Below the pieces are notes generated by a model that worked only from the letters and a program-made list of their open reading frames with translations, searched no databases and was not told the origin of the DNA. From positions 25,897,411-25,961,410 of the forward strand of contig NC_067203.1 of the NCBI RefSeq assembly GCF_026262505.1: 64,000 nucleotides of DNA, read 5' to 3'. The translations under genes and the position numbers were made by a program. Shown piece by piece: positions 58,585 through 64,000 of the stretch (positions are counted from its first letter, which is position 1; every line of letters begins with the position of its first letter). Origin of the DNA: Trichomonas vaginalis G3 (lineage: Eukaryota > Parabasalia > Trichomonadida > Trichomonadidae).

Positions 58585-61145
58585 ATGAAGTATTTTTACG
58601 CTATTGAAAGGAACTATGAGAGTGAAGTACATGACAGCAATGACAAAAGGAACTAATATCAAACCTAATGAAATCGCTCACGAGGACATAGAGCTTAACA
58701 AGTATTTTGTGGAGTATCTTATAAGTGAAGAGTATGTAAGACCTTACTTCATGTTTGACAGCATGAATGAAGGATGTTATTTCATGGTTAAAGAATATAA
58801 GCAATGTTTTCGGTAAGTACGTCATAGATGACAAAGGTCTTGTTGTATTTTATGAGACAGCAATACGAACACAGGAACTAATGGATATTATGCACTCAAC
58901 AGCAAAGAAAGGATTTAGTACTATTGGCATGAATGAACATTGCAGGAATGACATATACAACCTATGCTCACGAAAGCCTTACACAAAAGCAATACAAATG
59001 ATAGAACATAAGTGTCTAAGGTCAGCAAATGAAATCATTACTGTCAGTGGTTATGAAAGAACTGTTAGCAAAGATGAGTGGAAACAGCTATTCATATTAA
59101 GGAAGGACGTTGCTGAACTAGTTAAACCTGTTGCACGAACATTGTTTCAGATAAGACCAGCAATGACTAAGAACCCTTTGACCTTAGTCAATGAGACCAT
59201 AGAGGTTGAAGATAATGACATGAAAGAACTAGGAATGAATGAGAGAAGTTGTGAAGGATGTTTGAGTCAAAACACATGGTTCTTCAGAGCTGTTAAGAAA
59301 CTTAGTAAAGAACGACAGAAATATTTTATAGAGAAGTATTGCAAAGGATGTGTAAATGAATTGCTTGAAATAGAACTTAGAGACACTTTCACACTAAAGG
59401 ACTTGAGGAGAAATAAGTACATGAGTGAAGAAGGTATTGACATAGCTAGTGTTATAAATGACTTAAGAAGATGTGTTGTCGTTATTGACGGAGCACGTAT
59501 GACATATCTAGTGAAAGATTATGATGGAATACGAGACACAACAACACTTGTGTCAGTAGATAGCAAGGAATTCAATAAGCTCATGAAGAGTGTTTATGTA
59601 GGACGTATTGAAGAGAAGGATGTGAACACACTGATGATTTATGAAGCGGGTCAGAACAAGAACTATCTTATGAAGTCAGGCATGAGATTCTTTGATGAAA
59701 GAGATGACATTTACAGCTATTTCAGAGGATATGAGTATGAGGTACTGAATGAAATAGATGAATGCATTATTGAAGGATATTTGAAACATGTTCACGATGT
59801 CATATGTAATGAGAATGAAGAGCTTTATGAGTATGTTTTGAACTGGTTCGCCTACATCGTTCAAAATCCTTGTGGAAAGACTGGAACGGTACTTTTGTTA
59901 ACAGGAAAGCAAGGAACTGGTAAGAATGTATTTAGTAATGTTCTATGCGAGCTCATTAGCAAGTACGCCAACAATAATATAACATCAATAGAGAATGTTG
60001 TTGGTAGATTCAATGCTGCTATTGAGAACATGAAGCTCATCGTATGCAATGAACTAAGCTCATGCGATACGTCTAAGGTCATGAACCACGACGCACTAAA
60101 GTCAATAGTAACAGAGACTCAGTTGGACTTAAATCAGAAGTGTCAGCCAGTAAGAAAGATAGAGAATGTTTGTAATATCATCATGATATCTAACAACTTC
60201 AACTCAGTAAAGATTGACAAAGACGACAGAAGATTTGTTGTCATTGACGTAAGCAGCAGATACAAAGGAAATTACGAATATTTCTCAAATCTCATTGAAA
60301 GCTTTAATGAACAGTTTTATTCAAACTTACTGACGTACTTCATGAAGAAAGATTTAAGTGAATTTGATGTAAGGAAGATACCATTCACCAGGGCTAAACA
60401 AGAACTCATCGAAATGAACAAAACACATTACCAAATGTTTTACGAGGATTTCTATGAAAAGTTTGTATCCGGATGGAATTGTACAGAGTGCTACAGAAGA
60501 TATAAAGAATTTGCGAAGGAGAATGAATTCTTTGCATGTAGTTCAAATGTATTTGGTGGCAAGATGAGAGAATTTGTGAAGAGAAGTAGAAAGCGAGACG
60601 GTTCTGCAAGAAGTTATATTTACGAAGCAAGTATGATATTAGAAGGTCGTGGAAAGAAAGAAACAGTGAATTATGAGGAAGTGCTTGAAAAATTCATGGA
60701 GTACATAGGAAGCAATATAACATACAACAAAGACATATACAGTGAGTTTAAGTACTACTGTGAACAGCATGAGATTGAAGTAATGAGTAAAGGAGACTTT
60801 GAAACGCTTATGAAAGACAGTAAGGAGGTCGTTCATGAGAACGGTGTTGAAATAGTTCATGAGAACAGTGAGGAGGTCATACATGAATGCAATGATGAAA
60901 TAGTTCACGATGTCGTTCGTGAAGAAGCCATTGCAACAAAGAATGATATAAAGGATTTCATAGAACTTAACAAGGAGGAGTTTAAAGAAGGCTATGAAGT
61001 GAAAAGATGTGAAGAAGATTTCTTGGCGTATTTGAAGAAAAAGAGACTAAAGCCAATAGCTCAAAATAAGTTTCAATCGATGTTTGAAAAGAAACGTTTG
61101 AGCTATGGTGGTGTAAGAAGCACATATTACTTTGTTAAGAAGTGA
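58585..61145 (+). pseudogene. Polinton C primase-helicase (SF3/D5-like), broken
   Basis: A long part starting near ATG 58,585. The N-terminal half is primase-like in position (helical, with CEGCLSQNTWFF and YCKGC, possible metal ligands). The helicase core follows: DDIYSYFRGYEYEV, YVLNWFAYIVQNPCGKTG, LLLTGKQGTGKN (Walker A), MKLIVCNELSSCDTSK, CNIIMISNNFNSVK and DDRRFVVIDVSS. The C-terminus is charged, with repeats of VHENGVEIVHEN. It matches the helicase of element A and is the best preserved copy. Confidence 0.8.
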
Positions 61146-61726
61146 GGACATTTATTTTTGTCGTTAGTGTTGGAGTTTGTGTTTGTTGTTAGCGTTTGTC
61201 ATTTGTGCTGAAGTTAGTACTTGATGTTAGTGTTGGAGTTTGTGTTTGTTGTTAGTGAGAGAATAAATTAAATCATGAACTTTGCCATGGTCTCTGTCCC
61301 TAGTAGTTTTCATTATCTCACAGAGTTAATGAAAGTCATACTTTCAATCAGATGAAGCATGCAGATGAACATAATGAAAATTAGTGAGTTTGCCACGAGT
61401 TATGAATAAAATATTGGCATATTAGATGAGATAGCTGATGAAACAGATGAAGATAAATTAAATCTTGGACTTTGCCACACTCTGTCCCTAGTTCCTCAAA
61501 ATCCTTGACAACGTTGCTTAGAAATTTTGGTTCAAAACCTCATCTGATTTTAATCTGTTATGCTACCTGTTAAGTTTCGCAAGATTATAAATGTCATGGA
61601 GTTATATAAAAAGGAGGGACAGCTAGGGACACTGGAAGTACTTGTAAGGCTATCTGTTAAGATTGCATGAAATACTAAAAAGTCATGAAATCCATTATCG
61701 CTGTGCTAGCTTCACCTTAGAGTAAA
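61146..61726. other. 580-bp noncoding spacer with internal repeats
   Basis: No gene seen. GTTAGTGTTGGAGTTTGTGT occurs twice (near 61,162 and 61,222). The words GAATAAATTAAATC/GATAAATTAAATC followed by ACTTTGCCA and TCTGTCCCTAGT occur twice (near 61,262-61,305 and 61,451-61,493), and AGCTAGGGACA lies inverted near 61,621. These could be a degenerate short element or regulatory repeats. Confidence 0.5.
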
Positions 61727-61963
61727 ATGACGACTAAAGTCACTGAAGCAATGAAACAAAAGTTCTTGGTAGAATACATTAAATCAGGAACTATTCCAGA
61801 AGGTTTTTACATTCATACTATGAAAGATGGTAGAGTTCAGTTTAGAAAGATAAAGCAACCATTAGATAAAGAAGGAATTTTGAGAAAGATTAAACTTCAT
61901 GAGGACAGCATTGCTGAACTTAAGAAGAAGCTAGAAGAGTTGGAGAAAGGAAGAGAGTTATAA
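61727..61963 (+). CDS. Small 78-aa coiled-coil protein (copy in C)
   Basis: An open frame from ATG 61,727 (MTTKVTEAMKQKFLVEYIKS), about 95% identical to the protein at 21,756 in element B. The domain YIKSGTIPEGFYIHTMKDGR and the C-terminal coiled coil are kept. Downstream flanks are also shared with B (GTGCTATGTTTTCATACGTG), but the AGATCT-type unit between them has a different flavour here (61,991-62,024). Function is unknown. Confidence 0.6.
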   Translation: MTTKVTEAMKQKFLVEYIKSGTIPEGFYIHTMKDGRVQFRKIKQPLDKEGILRKIKLHEDSIAELKKKLEELEKGREL

Positions 61964-62127
61964 AGTAATGAATTCAAGAGGGTAGAAATGAGGTTAGAAA
62001 TCGGGTTAGATATACCCTTCTACCCTAAATTTATTTTTGTGCTATGTTTTCATACGTGTGAGGGTGGTGATATCATTTATTTTTAAGTTTATTTTTTTAT
62101 AAATGACAGAACAAAAATAAAGCATTT

Positions 62128-62562
62128 CTACTCAACAGGAATGAGACCCTTACTGACTATGTATTCGTTTAATGCTTGATGAAAACAATGGTACATATTA
62201 TCGTATGGGTATACACAACGTCTGTTTCCATCGTCGTCGTATATGTAGAGCTCAAATCCAGTCCAACCTTCTTTTGTACAATATGTAGCTTTATTTAAGT
62301 ATGCATTTATGTAGATAAGGCAATTTTCTTCATCGCTCCAGAAATAATTTTTGTTCTTTGTTGAAATAGTTTTCGTTCCTCTGCGACCATAAGGAATGTA
62401 TGCAATGAACTTTGCGTCATAAGGGATTGTAATATATTCAGGGTTTCTTTCATCGTCAATGGGTCTGTCTTTGTTAAAATGCATGTTTCTCAGTTTTACT
62501 TGAGTTTTGAATAGTTCACGGAAACGTTCTGGGAAAGAGTCATAGTAAATGTAGTCGGACAT
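62128..62562 (-). CDS. Unknown 144-aa protein of Polinton C
   Basis: An open frame from ATG 62,562 (MSDYIYYDSFPERFRELFKT). It is rich in Tyr and Asp and beta-strand-like (KFIAYIPYGRRGTKTISTKN, FELYIYDDDGNRRCVYPYD). The pattern of strands with aromatic pairs is a little like the tail domain of the HNH proteins (21,295), and it occupies the same place beside the inverted repeat. No family is recognised. Confidence 0.5.
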   Translation of the reverse strand: MSDYIYYDSFPERFRELFKTQVKLRNMHFNKDRPIDDERNPEYITIPYDAKFIAYIPYGRRGTKTISTKNKNYFWSDEENCLIYINAYLNKATYCTKEGWTGFELYIYDDDGNRRCVYPYDNMYHCFHQALNEYIVSKGLIPVE

Positions 62563-62625
62563 GTCTTTGTAATGAAATAAAAAATTAAAAAAAATAAAAA
62601 TAAGGTTATTTTTTATTTAGTGAGG

Positions 62626-62804
62626 ACGGTAGTGAATTCGTTAGTGAAGTCGTTAGTGGTTGGTGGTTTTGTAAATATTTAAGGTTAAGTTTGTGTTGCC
62701 GTTTGTGTTGTAAATATACGTTACCGGTTTCGTAAAGTGTCAAAACCGCTAAGTGGTGTACGGAGGCGCGCAGTGCCACAGTACACGACTTAGGGATACT
62801 AACT
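62626..62804 (-). repeat. Right terminal inverted repeat of Polinton C
   Basis: Related to the right end of B over its outer 180 bp. The 31-bp hairpin with arms GTGTAC and GTACAC (62,756-62,786) lies 18 bp from the end. The partner repeat is not in the window. Confidence 0.75.
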
Positions 62805-63485
62805 ACTTCATTAACTAAAATCATTTCGCAGAATCCTTGTTCGATTTTGTTTATGATTGAAAAAATTGTTGAGAAATAATTGTAAGATTGAATTCTATCC
62901 CCTTTTGTGGTTCCTTTAAGTTTATTTACTATATTATGGAACATCGTATAAGTTGCATTGGGAATATTCAATTCTTTTGCAAAAATTTCTTTGCATTGAG
63001 GAACATTATCAGAATTTGCTAATTCATAGACTTTTTTCCTGCTTGCAACTTAAGAATTTTTGGTATATTGTTACTCGGCTTGCATTGCTTTGCTCTATGC
63101 TCGTGTTTAATTACTGGAATGAAGAAAAGTTGACCATTTTCATGAGTCTTTACAAGCTCCATGCAAAATTGGCAGTTAGGACAACGAAACTTTTTTCCTT
63201 GCTCAAAATTTAATGGATAAAAAGAATTATATGAATCTTTTGCAATAAATATAGCAGCTTCTGTAGGATCTGTAAATTTTAATTTGCTATATCTTTCCTT
63301 GAGAATTGGAATTGGGGATTTTCAGGTATTTCCATTCTATATTTCAATTTTTTACGGGAATTCAATTCATTTTGAATTAAATCCAGCATATCAGCTCCAT
63401 CTCCTTTTTCTTCATCAACAATAGCTTGGATGGATACTGATATAGTTTGATTCTCTTCCACTATTGTCGGTTCGCTTTCCGACAT
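62805..63485 (-). pseudogene. Zinc-finger protein gene (possible MULE-type), cut by Polinton C
   Basis: Starts at ATG 63,485 (MSESEPTIVEENQTISVSIQ). A C-x2-C...H-x-H type finger is seen near 63,100-63,200 (FRCPNCQFCMELVKTHENG, then IKHEHRAKQC), like WRKY/FLYWCH-type fingers of Mutator-like transposases. The downstream part is helical (NATYTMFHNIVNKLKG). At least two frame changes are present, and the gene stops at the end of Polinton C, so C inserted into it. It may be a DNA transposon or a host gene family; no catalytic core is in the window. Confidence 0.45.
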
Positions 63486-63685
63486 GAGATAAAATTGAAG
63501 GTTTAACGTACTTTTGATACTCTGAGTTAAAAAAAGATTTCTTAACATAATTTGATTTATTGGTCCTTAAAAAATTCTGATTCAAAATTGAATTGAATCG
63601 AACGAGTTTTCCTTTTGAGTCATTTCAAATATTCATGAGAAAGAAAAAAATTCTAGCAATTTCAAATATTTTTGATTTGATTGAA
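63486..63685. other. AT-rich gap between divergent genes
   Basis: About 200 bp with no gene seen. It contains GATTCAAAATTGAATTGAATC and TTGATTTGATTGAATTC words and a repeated TTTCAAATATT. It probably holds the start regions of the two flanking genes. Confidence 0.4.
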
Positions 63686-64000
63686 TTCAAAAGTGTCACA
63701 AATATTCAATGAGAAGAGAAAAGAGATCGAATATGTTGTTTCTGAGCGAATAGTCAAGCAATATTTCGTTAAGTACAAAGATCAGCATCCGGAAAAAAAT
63801 AAATGGGTATATCAAAATGAGATTCCGCAAGAAATATTTGAAAAATATCTAGAAACGAAGAAAACAGAAAATATTGATGAAATGTTACGCTGTACTCGAA
63901 TTGTTCATGTTGTTGATCAAGATAAAAAAGAATTTTATCTTGAATTTTCAAAAAAAAATCAAATTCATCACATATTAAACAAGAATCTAGATGAAGAACA
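63686..64000 (+). pseudogene. Unknown protein, runs off window
   Basis: A frame open from about 63,686 to the window edge, without a clear ATG at its beginning. It reads VVSERIVKQYFVKYKDQHPE, later IPQEIFEKYLETKKTENIDE and CTRIVHVVDQDKKEFYLEF. It is charged and mixed alpha/beta. An ATG at 63,706 lies in another frame that soon stops. No family is recognised. It could be a host gene fragment or part of a transposon beside the zinc-finger gene. Confidence 0.3.

Larger units (their letters stand above)
57812..62804. mobile_element. Polinton/Maverick C, right part
   Basis: A fossil Polinton fragment. The right end (TAGGGATACTAACT at 62,804) and the inverted-repeat sequence 62,626-62,804 are related to the ends of B: a hairpin 18 bp from the end, GTAAAGTGTCAAAACCG, AAATATTTAAGGTTAAGTTT. 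Parts: HNH nuclease, primase-helicase, the 78-aa protein and one unknown. No left end was found; the satellite may be internal to C, with A and B nested in it, but this is inference. It is broken, with a few breaks. Confidence 0.7.

Overview
The window looks like a repeat-rich stretch of an AT-rich protist nuclear genome, most likely a trichomonad (Trichomonas vaginalis or a relative). Reasons: several Polinton (Maverick) elements lie side by side, short intron-free genes start a few bases after TCATTTT-like initiator sequences, and spacers are very AT-rich. No rRNA gene, CRISPR array or clear host housekeeping gene is visible.

Layout. (1) About 1-20,965 is Polinton A, whose left end is outside the window. 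Its visible parts are integrase, family-B DNA polymerase, packaging ATPase, primase-helicase, minor and major capsid proteins, a large coiled-coil protein, and a block of higher-GC unknown genes at 4.1-8.1 kb. (2) A scrap of a 24-bp satellite follows at 20,968-21,065. (3) Polinton B, 21,066-39,072, is inserted inside that satellite. It has about 365-bp, nearly identical terminal inverted repeats and a 5-bp target duplication (AACTC). Its parts include capsid protein, HNH nuclease, polymerase, KilA-N proteins, integrase and a collagen/phage-collar fibre. (4) The satellite resumes and runs to about 57,560. It has three levels of repetition (24/25 bp, about 396 bp, about 4.4 kb) and is interrupted by one 1.9-kb IS3-like DNA transposon at 52,932-54,818. 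(5) A tRNA-like sequence between 20-bp direct repeats lies at 57.6-57.7 kb. (6) The right part of a third Polinton, C, carrying an HNH nuclease and a primase-helicase, ends at 62,804. (7) The last 1.2 kb is a zinc-finger gene cut by element C, plus the start of an unknown gene.

The Polintons are treated as fossils. A and B each have roughly a dozen reading-frame breaks, although some genes are still open. C is partial with a few breaks. B is probably young, because its two ends are almost the same.

The most unusual signal is a family of palindromic units centred on AGATCT. They come in several flavours (GGTGAGATCTCACC, GGTTAGATCTAACC, TGTTAGATCTAACA), and within a unit the side repeats change together with the core. 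In A and B inverted pairs of these units bracket the same approximately 312-residue gene, which looks like a small mobile gene cassette living inside Polintons. The same kind of unit is built into each 396-bp satellite repeat.
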